This document shows positions 1 through 11,350 of a DNA stretch of 64,000 nucleotides, one piece after another (positions within the stretch are counted from its first letter, which is position 1; every line of letters starts with the position of its first letter). The translations under genes were made by a program, and so were the position numbers. The DNA comes from Cervus elaphus (Eukaryota; Chordata; Mammalia; Artiodactyla; Cervidae). The DNA lies in the NCBI RefSeq assembly GCF_910594005.1, contig NC_057831.1, forward strand, positions 42,862,001-42,926,000. Direction: 5' to 3'. Below the pieces are notes generated by a model. That model was not told where the DNA came from and did not search any database. It worked only from the letters and a program-made list of their open reading frames with translations.

Positions 1-85
1 TGACTGTGAGACAATACATTTCTGTTATTTAAGCCACTCAGTGTATGGTATTTGTTATAATAGTTCTAGACAATTAATCTAACCC
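1..85 (+). mobile_element. MaLR-type LTR, 3' end fragment
   Basis: The window opens inside an old repeat. The string ttatttaagccactcagtg followed by a TGGTATTTGTTATA-like stretch resembles the 3' end of MLT1/MST-class mammalian LTRs. Only the end is present, so the family is uncertain. Confidence 0.5.
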
Positions 86-231
86 TCGTGATCTAACTTT
101 TTAAAAACAAAAGCACAGATTAATTCAAAGAAAAATATTTTGGAGAATCTGCCTTGCCCACCTTTATATTTTCTATGTTAAAAAAATATAGAAAAGCTTT
201 TCATTCAGCTCAAAGAGCTACTTTCAAAGAC

Positions 232-413
232 AGTGGTTCACAAACTTGGCTACACACCAGAGACACTTGGGGGACTTTCCAAAAGATCCAGATGTCTAAG
301 TTTTACTTTCTGAAGAGTCAGATTCAGTATGTTTGGGAAATAACTTGCTTATATATTTTGAACAATCTTTTTAGGTAATTTTTATGATTAGGTAAGTGTA
401 GGAAGCACTGATC
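232..413 (+). mobile_element. MER5A-like hAT DNA transposon remnant
   Basis: It starts with a diverged cagtggttcacaaacttgg and ends with a gtaggaagcactgatct-type terminus, matching the inverted-terminal logic of non-autonomous MER5/Charlie elements. The interior is strongly diverged. It is too short to have coded for a transposase. Confidence 0.6.
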
Positions 414-1027
414 TAAAGAGCTGAGTAATGAAGGAGATATATCAATATAATTCTTGCAAAAAGAGATCATCTAATAAAATTTCAACTCCGTCACCTCCAG
501 TTTCATTAATTTTAAGATTGTATAAGCTAACCAGAAAAACCTCTGCCCTGAACTTCATTCTTGAGAAGCAAAAGTGATGGTGACCTTGGGAGAGAAGAAT
601 GTAATAAACTTCTAGGAGCTTTAACAGCCAAAGAATAAAATTTTGTGGATAGTTGGGTACTTTAGGAAATCAGACTTCATTCACTGTTCATTCAGCAGAG
701 TTACAGAGAACCTACAATGAATCAGTTCATATAGACTCAGGCAAAGTTGAGATATTTTCCTCTGACCAGAGCTTCTAAAGAGAGAAATGGCTCAAAAAGT
801 AATGACAGCTAGTTTTGCAATGTAATTTTGAAACTAGGACCTCAGGTAGTTACAGAAAACAACATGGCTATCCAAGGAGCCCTCTCAAGCCTCTGGATTC
901 TAAAAATCACATGCAGAAGATGGGAGAGAGACATATAAACAAAAATACAAAAAAAAAAAAAAAAAAAAAAGAGCATGGTGATATGAAAATTGTGTGAGAA
1001 AATCTTGAAGTAGCAGAGCAGGTAATG
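414..1027. other. No recognised feature except a poly(A) tract
   Basis: AT-rich sequence. Apart from the A tract at 949-970 I see no repeat family, and the longest open frame is about 60 codons. Confidence 0.5.
949..970 (+). repeat. Poly(A) tract (A22)
   Basis: An uninterrupted run of 22 A. It could be the tail of a plus-strand retroposed sequence, but nothing recognisable precedes it and I found no convincing target-site duplication. Confidence 0.8.
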
Positions 1028-1135
1028 CAGTTTCCATTTATAGACAAATAAACTAAAATTAATGAAGGTTAAATAACTTGGTTATACCTTGGACCTAGCC
1101 AAGTGGTACTGTGTCCCATTCTCCATTTCCTCTAG
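1028..1135 (-). mobile_element. MIR SINE fragment
   Basis: It contains diverged versions of the MIR core read in antisense: a gaggaaactga-like block followed by gaaggttaaataacttgg and a ctagccaagtgg block. MIRs are ancient tRNA-derived SINEs common to mammals. Confidence 0.55.
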
Positions 1136-1695
1136 TATGCTGCTGCCCAAAGCTAACCCTGATGTTTCCTCTGACATCAACCTAAAGGAATCAAGTGGGT
1201 TTACTTTGCAGAAGATAGAGTCAGAACTTCTACTTCACCTCTTATACATACAAACCTATCTACAAAGGAAGAGAATACTCATAAACCTTCAAAATAATAA
1301 TATTTTAAAGCTAAAACCTGCCATAACATATTATCGAAGAGAAAAGGGATATCAGTATTCCTTTTTGTGATGCCCCAAATCATGATGTATCATTATGTTT
1401 TTGTTTTTTCTCTGTCAATTTTTATAACCTTCCATATCTTTTTGAATCACTGTTGTAAACTCTCTGATTTTGAAAGGGTGCTTGATTGTCTTTTAGTGCC
1501 AGGACTTGAAAGTCCAGAAATGAATCTTTCCTCATGACCAATTTATGACTTCCCCTTTCTGTTCAGATATGGTTATAACTTCATCTTTTAAAGCTAGCTC
1601 TTAGTTTATTTTTGATGAATGATTGACACCCCCACTGAATATAGAGTTTTGGCTGTAAATACCCCAATTGTGCTCCCAAAGACTAGGAGTGTGGT
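1136..1695. other. No recognised feature
   Basis: Unassigned AT-rich sequence without a recognisable repeat or coding pattern. Confidence 0.4.
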
Positions 1696-1902
1696 TGCAT
1701 GCTCAGTCATTCAGTCTTGTCAGATTCTTTGCGACCCCCACAGACAGTAGCCTGCCAAGGTCCTCTGTCCGTGGGATATCCCAGGCAAGAATACTGGAGT
1801 GAGTTGTCATGCCCTTCTCCAGGAGATCTTCCCATCCACGGATCGAACTCACGTCTCCTGCATTGGCAGGCAGATTCTTTACCACTGAGTCACCCAGGAA
1901 GT
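1696..1902 (-). mobile_element. Bov-tA SINE
   Basis: Complete antisense Bov-tA. It runs from the gctcagtcattcagtcttgt 3'-end signature through ggcaagaatactggagtgag to the antisense tRNA-like head (ctgcattggcaggcagattc, then accactgagtcaccc). Bov-tA elements are ruminant SINEs mobilised by the BovB LINE. The copy is moderately diverged. Confidence 0.95.
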
Positions 1903-1984
1903 TGGAAAGATTAGGAGACAGGCTTCTAAATCATTAGTTGACTGCTTGATGTATATTGGACAAGGTCAAAGAGTTTGTTAATTG

Positions 1985-2075
1985 CCTAATTGATCCTTCC
2001 AACAAGTCTTTGAGGTAGGGGGCTAATTTCATTGAACTCATTTTGCCAATGGGAAACTAAGGCACTGGGAGTGTG
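1985..2075 (-). mobile_element. MIR SINE fragment
   Basis: A diverged antisense MIR core: gatccttccaacaagtcttt-gaggtagg, then ttgccaatgggaaactaagg. Short and weak. Confidence 0.45.
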
Positions 2076-2795
2076 TATATCATTGCCTTTTATTCCTGTA
2101 TTATGAGCAATCCTGGGAAAAGACTTGTTTTCTTTCCCACCTTCCATCTCTAGTCTGGAACAGGTTATTTTCCCAACACAGGATGGGAATAAGAATAAGA
2201 GAGAAAATAGTAAATAATAAGAAACTAATACAGAACATGTTGGAGTAAGCTTGGACATAGAAATTAACTTTTTTTTTTTTTTTTTTAGAAAATCCTTCTG
2301 TCATCACAGATATATTTATAACCCTTGCCTAAAACATCAGAACTGACTGACATACTAAATTATTGAATCATGATCTACTTTGGAAGGGAGAACACAGTCA
2401 GGATGTTGACAAAAATGCAAGTGGATGTTTTATTCTCTTTGAAAGGAACAATTAGGGTCATGACCCATAACTTACAGAGAGTGCTATGCAATTTTGGAAG
2501 AACTAAATGGACATCAGAAATACATCATGGGGTTTCTGAGCAAAGAGCAAGGATATGCACAAAAAGGTCTTTCTCAGGAGACCAGAGATGAGAGATCTGA
2601 ACCCAGTCAAGAGAGTTAAAGGGGACACATGGGTGGGGCTGAAGGGCCAGGTGGTTGTAAGGAACTAGCTTTTCATTGAATTTCCCTGCCTTCATTAGTC
2701 AGTTGCAAGTGTGCATAAAAATGCTGTGGCAAGGTCTGGCATTCACCATCATCTATTTCAGGTGGCATGAGAACCACTTAGCAACCTCTGTGTGG
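2076..2795. other. No recognised feature except a poly(T) tract
   Basis: T18 at 2269-2286 could be the reversed tail of a minus-strand retroposon, but the sequence to its right is not a family I recognise. The longest open frame is 73 codons and unremarkable. Confidence 0.4.
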
Positions 2796-2935
2796 GAACC
2801 CACTGGGATCTTAACGCTGCCATCATACAGATACAGAAATCAGGTCCAGGTGAAAAGACTTGCCCAAGGTCACAGGGCTCATTAGTAACAGCCTATGGAC
2901 TGAAGCCCAGGGCATTGAATTCCCGAGTTTTTACT
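2796..2935 (-). mobile_element. MIR SINE
   Basis: A clear antisense MIR core: agatacagaaatcaggtcca, then gacttgcccaaggtcacagg and an aagcccagggcattgaattc block. Confidence 0.7.
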
Positions 2936-2960
2936 TCATGTACACTATACTATCCCTATG

Positions 2961-3182
2961 CTTGCATGCTAAGTTGCTTCAATTGTGTCTGGCTCTATGT
3001 GACCCTATGGTCTATAGCCTGACAGCCTCCTCTGTCCATGGGATTCTCCAGGCAAGAATACTGGAGTGGGTTGCCATGCCCTCCTCCAGGGGATCTTCCT
3101 GACCCAGGGATCGAACCCGGCTCTCTTACATCTCCTGCATTGACAGGCAGGTTCTTTACCACTAACACCACCTGGGAAGCCC
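2961..3182 (-). mobile_element. Bov-tA SINE
   Basis: Complete antisense element ending in cacctgggaagccc, the reverse complement of the Bov-tA 5' end. The middle keeps ggcaagaatactggagtggg and gatcttcctgacccagggat. An extra cttacatctcctgcat variant lies next to the B-box region. Confidence 0.95.
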
Positions 3183-3201
3183 ATATTTTTCTTCCCTTTT
3201 A

Positions 3202-3405
3202 TCAACTCATTCCTTCATTCAACAAGCATTTCTTAAGTGATCAATAAATTCTAGGCACTCTACAAGGCATTAGAGATTCAAAGTCAGATGAAGCAGTTTT
3301 TGACCTTAGACCTCATCGTCCACTGGAACAGTCATATCCGTATTAAGATACTGACATAAAACGATACATAACACGAGAGTGGCTGTGGGAACAGAGAAGA
3401 GGGAT
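3202..3405 (+). mobile_element. L2 LINE 3' fragment
   Basis: It begins cattccttcattcaacaagc and continues with a diverged 'ggcactctacaaggcattag' block, the usual order at the L2 3' end. Non-coding and old. Confidence 0.6.
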
Positions 3406-3612
3406 GCATTTGGAATGACACAGAATATTTTTTATTATTAGGCTTGACTTTCCAAAATCAGTTATTTACCTCAGAATTCTAATTCAGATCATTGATCTGA
3501 AATGAGATTTGCTATGAAAACATAAGCTTAGATTTTTCTTTTCTTATGAATGTGAATCAGAGCCATCATAGCTTTGGAGATTTGCTTTTTTTTCAAGCTT
3601 TTATTATTTTAT

Positions 3613-4053
3613 TATTGTGTCCCCAAACAAGACATGTTGAAGTCAATGTTGTGTTTGTTTGGTGTGCAGCAAAATGATTCAGTTATACATATATATTCTT
3701 TTTCATTACAGGTTATCACAAGATATTTGGGCTTTGTGGTGGCTAATTGTTAAAATTCCACCTGCCAATGCAGGAAATGTGGGTTCAATCCCTGGGTTGG
3801 GAAGATTTTCTGGAGAAGGAAATGGCAACCCACTCCAGTATTCTTGCCTGGGAAATCCCATGTACAGAGGAGCCTGGTGGGCTACAATCCACGGGATCAC
3901 AAAAGAATCAGACACGACTGAGCAACTAAACAATAACAAGAGACTGAATATAGTTTGCTGTGCTACACAGTAGGACTTTATTGTTTATCTATTTTATGTA
4001 TAGTGGTTTGCATCTGCCAATGCCAAACTTTTAAGGGGAAAAGGGAGAGGGAT
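3613..4053 (-). mobile_element. L1 3'-end fragment, split by a SINE
   Basis: The antisense of a cetartiodactyl L1 3' end is recognisable by gtgtgcagcaaaatgattca and ttatacatatatattctttt on the left of the SINE, and gaatatagtttgctgtgcta with cacagtaggactttattg on the right. Removing the SINE restores a continuous L1 order. Confidence 0.75.
3728..3935 (+). mobile_element. Bov-tA SINE nested in L1
   Basis: Full sense element from a diverged gggctttgtggtggct head to acacgactgagcaactaaac. It is flanked by acaagatatt (3718-3727) and acaagagact (3936-3945), an imperfect 10-bp target-site duplication, so it inserted after the L1. Confidence 0.95.
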
Positions 4054-5239
4054 AACATTGAGCTCTAAATGTAGCCTCAGAACTATCTCAGGTTCATAAA
4101 AATTATAAACAATCGGCCAAGCTAAACGCAAAAGTGCCTTCGGCTCTCTGGCTTTAGAATGTCATGCTTTTCACACTGGATTAACTGGTCTTCCAAGTTT
4201 CCATTGAAAACTTCTAATATGGCAATTGTGATCAAAGTAAGATGATATTTTAAAAACAATCTTGATGATCACAACTGCAGAACAGAGCACAGTGCTTTTT
4301 AGAAACCATATAACCATGAATTGCAGATGGCATTTCAAGCATATACTCTTCAACTGTAAAAAACATCTGTGAAAATTATTAGGCAGCATCTTTGAGAGCT
4401 GTATAATTTTACATAGAAGAATGTCTCAATGGCTTAAGGACTAAGTTGCTTGCAGGTTAGGTTAGGAACATCAGCTCTCTATCTCTTGTGCAGTTGACCC
4501 ACTGTGCACCTTACATGATACACTTCTGCTCTCTGAGCTGCCATTTCATGGAGTAGAAAACCTGGAGAATGATATTTATTTCTTCCTTAGAATATGGTGA
4601 AGGGGTAGACATTTGCACCACAGATGCTTTTGCAACCAAACAAGTGGGGGAAAAAAACACTTTAAAATAGTTTTCAAAACCTTATCATACTGACTTATTT
4701 TTAACTGATGAGGTAGAGGAATAAGTTCCTTCCTTTACGCGGAAGTCTTCCTGAAAAGGGTTTTACATGTATCATCATGAATATCACAAACTCCTGGTAG
4801 AAAATGCTGGTGACCAATGAGTCACAACAAGATCACAAGAATGGACTGGAATCTAAAGCCTCGGTCCCCAGATACAGGTAAAAATTGTGCACAGCCAGTC
4901 CTAGAGCTGGGAGACTAGAGCCTCGTGTTGCTTAAAACCTGGTTTTGTAAGAGTAGAATCTGAATATCTATATTATACACTCAGACATGAGTAGGAATAG
5001 AAAAGCAACTCTGGGAATACAACAGTATTGAAAGTCTTCTTGGATATAGTACACAGTCCCACAGAAGACCGCCCTCTTAGAAATTTCTTAAAGGGTGATT
5101 ACCTGTTTTACACACAGTGAGCCTCAAAATCTTGACTTCCATCTTCAGTAGAGCTCATCATTTCCAGGTATTTATCTATCTATCTATCCAGGTGTTTATG
5201 TCTATAGACAATAATATTGATCTTTAGATAGGCATGTTA
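4054..5239. other. No recognised feature
   Basis: Unassigned sequence with no family I recognise. A short (TATC)n run lies at about 5172-5188. Confidence 0.4.
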
Positions 5240-5840
5240 ACTTGAGACTTCATAAAGAAAAAACTTTATTGAGAATGATTGAACCCATTCATAGGGTAGG
5301 GAACTATATACAGTTTATCCATACACATACAATGACCTGTACAGAATATTTCCAAGTGTTCTGTCAGTATCTAATTCTTCTTCACTAACAGACTGGTGAC
5401 AGTGTTTACCCAATATAAACAGGAATGTTGTCACTCTTCTGTCCTTATCTGGTCTGCATCGTTTTATGGACATTCCAAGTCATCCTTGCCTTGTGCTTCC
5501 TGCCATGGGGTGCTGTCGTCCTTTCAGTCCTTCTGGTACTAATCCCTGAAGCTTCTAAACTTGGAGTGTTGGCTCCCAAGCCTGCCAGATGCTGCAGCTC
5601 CCTGCCTCGTTAAACAGATTGCACCGAGTCTAGGTTCTTCAGGGGCAGTTGGAGTCTTTTGGTAGAAACACAATTTTCTTTGAGCTTGGAGGCATTAAGA
5701 TGGGGACAATTAAACATTATGGTGGAATCTTTTAGCTTCTGATGCTGGCTTGTTGACAGTACCATGCCATTCCCTAGGCAGCACTATTAAATTCTCACTC
5801 TATAACCCAAACCGCTCAGGGACTTGTGTTACCTTTCCTA
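5240..5840 (-). pseudogene. Possible retropseudogene-like segment, unidentified
   Basis: On the minus strand this stretch reads like a decayed transcript: partly open frames in shifting phase between about 5780 and 5440, followed downstream by an AATAAA-type signal (TTTATT on the plus strand at 5265-5270). The plus strand has a 62-codon hydrophobic frame at 5425-5613. I do not recognise a parent protein in any frame, and no poly(T) tract marks the expected tail. This is a weak call; ordinary unique sequence is equally possible. Confidence 0.18.
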
Positions 5841-5845
5841 ATAAA

Positions 5846-5891
5846 CCTCTTCTCTCTTCTTTCTTTCTTCTCTTCTTCTCTTTTTCCCTTT
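5846..5891. repeat. Pyrimidine-rich (CT)n low-complexity tract
   Basis: Nearly pure C/T on the plus strand, for example cttctttctttcttctcttc. Confidence 0.8.
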
Positions 5892-5904
5892 AATTCTGAC
5901 TGAA

Positions 5905-6350
5905 CATTTAGTACATGCTCCCCACTCTACTAAGCACTAGACATATAAAAATAAAATAACCATATTTGTTGCATCCTACCCTAAACATGGGCTTCCCAGG
6001 TGGTGCAGTGGTAAAGAATCCACCTACCAATGCAGGACAAGAAGTTTCAATCCCTGGATTGGGAAGATCCTCTGGAGTAGGAAAGGGCAACCCATTCCAT
6101 TATTCTTGCCTGGAAAACTCCATGGACAGAGAAGCCTGGTAGACTACAGTCTATGGGATTGCAAAGAGTTGGACACGACTGAGCACCCCACATCCTAAGC
6201 TTACAGTCTAGCAAAGGTGGTAGTCAAGTAGACAAAAAAAAAAAAAATTAAAAACTGTGATATGTGCTGAATGAGATACAAACTACCGTGGAGATAATTA
6301 ATATTGTTGGAGAACCAGGGATCTTTCATGGAGAAGATGAATCTTGAAAG
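5905..6350 (+). mobile_element. L2 LINE 3' fragment, split by a SINE
   Basis: Left of the SINE, an L2-like 'acatgctccccactctacta-agcactagacat' block; right of it, aagcttacagtctagcaaag and aactgtgatatgtgctgaat. The two parts join in the expected L2 order. Confidence 0.65.
5989..6190 (+). mobile_element. Bov-tA SINE nested in L2
   Basis: Sense element from gggcttcccaggtggtgcag to ttggacacgactgagcaccc. The flanks share catccta, compatible with a decayed target-site duplication. It was inserted into an older L2. Confidence 0.95.
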
Positions 6351-7145
6351 GAGAGTACATCTTTCATCAGAGAGAGGGTGTTATATAGAATAAAAACAAA
6401 ATGATGGGGGATCTCTGGGTGATGTGCTGTCCACTGTTACTTTTCAGTCCAAGCCAACAGTCATAGTCATGGCAGATGAGTGTACCTTGTGTATATTCCA
6501 CATCAAAAAACTCTTCAAATATCCAGTTTAAATTTCCTTGCCTCCAGGGTACCCGTTCCCAGTTTTTCATCTCTTACATAATGATTTGTCTTCCTCTTCC
6601 CCTCCACACGCCACAAGTACAAATATGTTTTCAATCTGATCTTTATGAACAAGTCAAAGTTTGTTACCAGCCTTTGTCTGGGAATGTCTGTGAAGCCAAG
6701 AGAAGACTAATTCCACTCACCAGCCCACAGAAGACACACAAGCCTTCTTCTGCAGGAGTCTACAGATAGACATTGATGGATTCTTCAGGTCATTGTAACC
6801 CATGGTGCTAGAGATTAGATGGATAGATCCATGGGCTGTTACTAGACAAAGCTGTAAGAATATAGCCTGCAAAACTGCTGCATTTTGCTTGTTTCTACAA
6901 AACTGTCTCCACCTCTCCACTTCTCAAATGTTTTCAGGTACTTTATGCAGGTACTAAAATGCAGGAAGTGGGGCCACTGCTAAGGATTTCCATAGTTCAT
7001 CATAATTATAGTTTTTATATTAGTTTCAAAAGTTGCTTTTGTTCAAAATAGATTAAATAACTCACTTTTGGTCTTGGAAGAAATTCAAACAGCCATCATT
7101 TGGCACGATGCCTCAGATCATTACAAACTTTACTATAGCAATGAA
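6351..7145. other. No recognised feature
   Basis: Unassigned sequence. A 97-codon frame at 6476-6769 shows no recognisable domain and no composition change at its ends. Confidence 0.4.
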
Positions 7146-7345
7146 TTCAACATAATTCAACAAATATTTGAAGATCAATTATATGGATAGACACTGTGTT
7201 AGGCTGTGAGGAGAAGGGGGATGTAAAGATGAATGAGGCATGGTCCCTACTTCCAAGGAGCTGGTAATTCAGTAGCTAAAATAAATATTCACAGAGCAAA
7301 CAATATTACAGATAATAAATAGCTTTCTGTGGGAAACAAGGAGGC
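7146..7345 (+). mobile_element. L2 LINE 3' fragment
   Basis: attcaacaaatatttgaaga is followed by a diverged 'gacactgtgttaggctgtga' block and 'ggtccctacttccaaggagc', the usual succession in an L2 3' end. Confidence 0.65.
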
Positions 7346-7494
7346 AGAAACATTTTCACACTCACTTAGTAAATGTGTATAAGCATCAACAAAATTACAC
7401 TGTTTGATCTGAGAACATTGTAGAAGACATGCTCACATTAAAATTCCAGAAATCTGTGGATAAATGAGATGGACAAATGGAAATCTGTGGATAA

Positions 7495-7690
7495 ATGGAA
7501 AAATGAGAATCTGAGCCCTACTTTACCACTTACTGCATGGTCTTGAGTTGTTCAAACTATCCGTGCCTTAGTTTTGCTTTATTTTTGTCTATATTTTAAC
7601 ACAGAATAATAATGCTAACCTCATAGGTTGTTGAAAGGATTAACTAGGAAAAATAGATGAAAAGTGCTTTGCCAATTATAGAAAAATTAT
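7495..7690 (+). mobile_element. MIR SINE
   Basis: Sense MIR: accacttactgcatggtctt, then a cctcataggttgttgaaagg block and aaaagtgctttgcc. Most of the element is present. Confidence 0.65.
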
Positions 7691-7812
7691 AGTTTTTAAT
7701 TATTACTATTATTGGCATAATACTGTGTCAATTATAGTTTGTAATCATTACTATTATTCTTTTGGTTAACCTCCATAAGTAAAATGAGAAGGGCCTTCTT
7801 ATAGAATACAAT

Positions 7813-8026
7813 GGGGCGTCTCTGGTAACTCAGATGGTAAAGAATCTACCTGCAATGCAGGAGACCCAGATTTGATCCCTGGGTCAGGAAGAGTCCCTGG
7901 AGAAGGAAATGGTTACCCACTCCAGTATTCTTGCCTGGAGAACTCCATGGACAGAGAAGCCTGTCAGGCTACAGTCCATGGGGTCACAAAGAGCTGGACA
8001 CGACTGCATGACTAATACACTTTCAC
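7813..8026 (+). mobile_element. Bov-tA SINE
   Basis: Sense element: aactcagatggtaaagaatc, then cactccagtattcttgcctg and gctggacacgactgcatgac. The 3' end runs into the ctttcac-type tail. Confidence 0.95.
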
Positions 8027-9969
8027 ATGCAGAATTAGAATTGCTGGGTAGAATACTATAAACAACATACCTAGCTAAGAGGTAGAATTCACTAGAATTT
8101 CAGTGAATTCTCCATGGACCAGTGGGCCAGTACCTTCTCCATGCCTTGTCTAATAGAACAGTGGTTAAGCCTGGATGATCCATTTTCTGCCTATTTTAGT
8201 GGTGTGATATAAAAGCAACCAGCTGGATTTCCGGAATTTCCTGGGATGTTTCTGAGGTTAGCTGTATTGTTCAGAAGGCATTCATGTAGAAGGACAAATT
8301 ATACCCTGGTACTAAATACATTTATTTTACATAGCATCTTCCAGAGTTCTACAAAGTGTTCTGTTGAGAAATGGAACACCATGTTCTTCTTTATTTTTTT
8401 TTTAATTAATTTATTTGTTTTTAATACTAATTGAGATACCCAGGCTAATCTCTGTTCACTTCTTATTCTGTAGGCTAAACCAGAACTCTTTTTATTCTGT
8501 CCATGATAATTATCAGAAACAAAGGCCTTTAGTAACTGTGTTGAAGATTTGTGATTCTCTGAATGGCAACACATATTTCTGGAGTTTGCTTACTTTCCAA
8601 AGTGAGCCTGTGGTTTTGCTCGGGAGTCTCAATTATGTCCTCTTGCTATAGAACAGAGATGCCAGGTAACATTTCATTGCTTCTTGCCACCTCTAAGACA
8701 AATGAAGAACTAGCATAGCAGACAACGAATATCAAACTCATTAATGGGCTTTGGGGGTCACCAACTAAAATGCTACCTAAATCAGTTGGAGGACAAAGAG
8801 GGTGAATTATAAGAAATGGGATGACATGCTGACGAGTCCTATCTCCATGAAAACAGATGATTCTGTAGGTTTCAGAACAGATGTACATTCATCTTGTATT
8901 TTCCTGAGGCTATTGGCAAGTGACTCTGGCTGAACAGTCTAAAATAAAGGTGAAAAATCACCCTGGTTCAGTAAAGTCTCTGCACCAACCTTTCTTGGTC
9001 TTCTCCAAAGGTTCACTTTGTAAAATACAGAGTATCAGTCCCTTGGGTCTTGGACCACTGGCATAAGCTAGGAGGAACTCTGATCCCAGGAAATAATACC
9101 TACCTGTGAATTCCTGGCATGTGTTTGGTTTTCTTTTAGCTTTATGCCTGTGGAATTAAAATTAGCATTGTGGGAATTTCTCTTCCTCTGTCTTCACACC
9201 CACGCAAGCCAGTAGCTATATCTCCTCTCAAGTGGATAGTTCCAGTTAAAAGAGATAATTTGGTGCCCTCCAGTGGCTCAGCCTGACAGCCTTTCTCTTG
9301 ACCTCTCAAGCTCTTTCATACCCGCAGGAATGGAGCATCTCTGTCCATCTTTGGAGGGCTCCTTGGTTATTTACAGGTAATCACCATTATTAGCAAAGAA
9401 ATCACCATCTCCTTAATACTGTGTAATTCTCAGAGAAGAAGAAATCAGAGAACAAAGACAAACTTCCCAGACTTTTCTTTGTACCAAGAGTTAAAAACAA
9501 TGAAAATCCAGTATTAAAAAAATCCCAGTAATACCACCATTGCTTTTAATTATATGGTTCTAATAAAAACTACTTATTCCTTTTGCCTGCATGCATTTTC
9601 CATGGAGTAAAGTGCGGGACTAGATGATCTTTATTAATGATCAATTGAATTATCAATCACTCAATGATTCTTTATCATTGAAATCCTATGGAAGGGAAAA
9701 ATAAGATGACTTTCACTCTTCAACACTTGATAAAATGACTTTTATTATTTTGACAACTTTATTTTCTTAAAGACTTTAGAAAAGAAGTTAGGATAAAATC
9801 CCCACATAAGTTATGCATGGTACAAGTGAGTATACACTTAACATATCCAAAGATTCTTGTTGCTGCTACCCTTTAGGATACTTAGATGGTACCTTGAAAA
9901 GTCATCAAGGAAAAGCATTCTAATTTCTTTGTTTGATGAGGATGGAGAACATATAGTTGCATTTTTATA
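8027..9969. other. No recognised feature
   Basis: About 1.9 kb without a recognisable recent repeat. Open frames of 60-91 codons occur on both strands around 8.25-8.9 kb but carry no domain I recognise. Some of this may be very old repeat. Confidence 0.4.
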
Positions 9970-10045
9970 GCACTAAGTTAGTGCTTGGTCCATAATGATC
10001 AACAAATAGATCACTAAACTAATAAACAAATGAATAAATGAATGG
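9970..10045 (+). mobile_element. MIR or L2 tail fragment
   Basis: A diverged 'agtgcttggtccataatgatc' block followed by aaacaaatgaataaatgaat resembles the common MIR/L2 tail. Too short to choose between the two. Confidence 0.4.
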
Positions 10046-10574
10046 GGGAAAAATGTTTGTCTTACCTCCTGTAATTCATAAGCAGAGAAAGCAACTGTAT
10101 TTATGATATAAAGAGCAAGAAAAAAAATCCACCTAGACCTTAAATTATCCTTTTTCTTTCTTTCCCTGAACCCTAACTTAACTTGAATCTTACCATTAGA
10201 GATAAATTTGTCCCTCAGGGAAACAGCCATCTACTTCAGTGTTCCTTTTAAAGAGGTAGTTTTCTGAAAGAATAATAGTTTATGGTGGGTAGCACAAGCT
10301 CAGTAAAAGATCGTTGAATAAAGAAAGAAATGTATCAAGGTATTATTAATCATGAACATTCATGCAAGACTTGATTTGGAGATTAGCAGATCAGTCTCAT
10401 GAAGAGAGGTGTAAAGTGAGAAGAAGCTGATGGTAGTATAATTGTAGTGTTGGGGGCTTGGTAGTGGTGGTTGTAATTCCCTAGAGCATGAAAATTTATT
10501 TAAGGCAAGTAGCTCTATTTGGAATTTTAAAATGGGGACATTGGTTAGGCAGATGAATACACTTTTACTCTAGA
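10046..10574. other. No recognised feature
   Basis: Unassigned. The 85-codon minus-strand frame at 9973-10230 has no recognisable domain and partly overlaps the old repeat tail on its left. Confidence 0.4.
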
Positions 10575-10712
10575 CTTTTGCTGCATAATATAGTAGCAAC
10601 TAATTACCTGTGGCTATTGAACACTTGAAGCATGGCTAGTACAAATTGAGATGGCTAATCCAAATTAAGATGTGCTCTAAGAATAAAATACACACGAGGT
10701 TTTGAAGACCAG
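10575..10712. repeat. Old dispersed repeat of uncertain family
   Basis: acctgtggctattgaacact, then gcatggctagtacaaattga and a 'gtgctctaagaataaaatac' block match a widespread mammalian repeat I remember as a palindromic DNA-transposon type. I cannot name the family with confidence. Confidence 0.35.
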
Positions 10713-10959
10713 GATGTAGCAATGGTAAGAAGTGATTGGATTCTGAGTACATGTTGAAGTTGGCACCCACAGGATTTGCGGGCAGATTGAATGTGGGAAT
10801 TGAGGAGTAGGAGTCAAGAATGGGCTCTCAGGGTGGATCTGCTATCAACTGAGATGGTGTGTACTCTGGAGGAAATATGAAGAGAGTCAGGCTCGAAGAT
10901 TTTAAATGATTCCTGTAAGGTCACACTGATAAGTCACAGAGAAACAGAGTTCTTCTGGC

Positions 10960-11350
10960 TGATAAAGAACTCAGAGATATGCTGTTTTGTCCTTTTATTT
11001 TATAGATGAAGAATTTGGGGTCTAGTGAAGAGAAGTGACTTGGTCAATATCACACTGCAAATGAAGAACAGAATTTTTAAGGTAGACTTCCCGACTGATA
11101 GCCTGGTGATTCTTTTTTTCACTGCTGTGTGGTAAGTTGCTCCAGTCGTGTCTGATTCCTTGAGGCCTCCTGGACTGTAGCCTCCCAGGCACCTCTGTCC
11201 ATGGGATTTCCCAGGCAAGAATACTGGAGTGGGTTGCCATTTCTTGCCCCAGGGGATCTTCCTGACACAGAGATCGAACCCAGGTCTGCCGCATTGCAGG
11301 TGAACTGTTTACCATCTGAGCCACCAGGGAAGACATTAATAAGAATATCT
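10960..11350 (-). mobile_element. MIR-like SINE, interrupted by Bov-tA
   Basis: Left of the SINE: ttttatagatgaagaatttg, then agaagtgacttggtcaatat and an 'agcctggtgattctt' block, the antisense end of a MIR-type element. The right part is short and uncertain. Confidence 0.5.
11124..11334 (-). mobile_element. Bov-tA SINE
   Basis: Antisense element: gctccagtcgtgtctgattc, then ggcaagaatactggagtggg and ccatctgagccaccagggaa at the head. Near-complete. Confidence 0.95.

Noticed and set aside
5425..5613. A 62-codon hydrophobic plus-strand frame
   Set aside because: No recognisable homologue, no promoter or splice context; short hydrophobic frames are common in pyrimidine-rich DNA.
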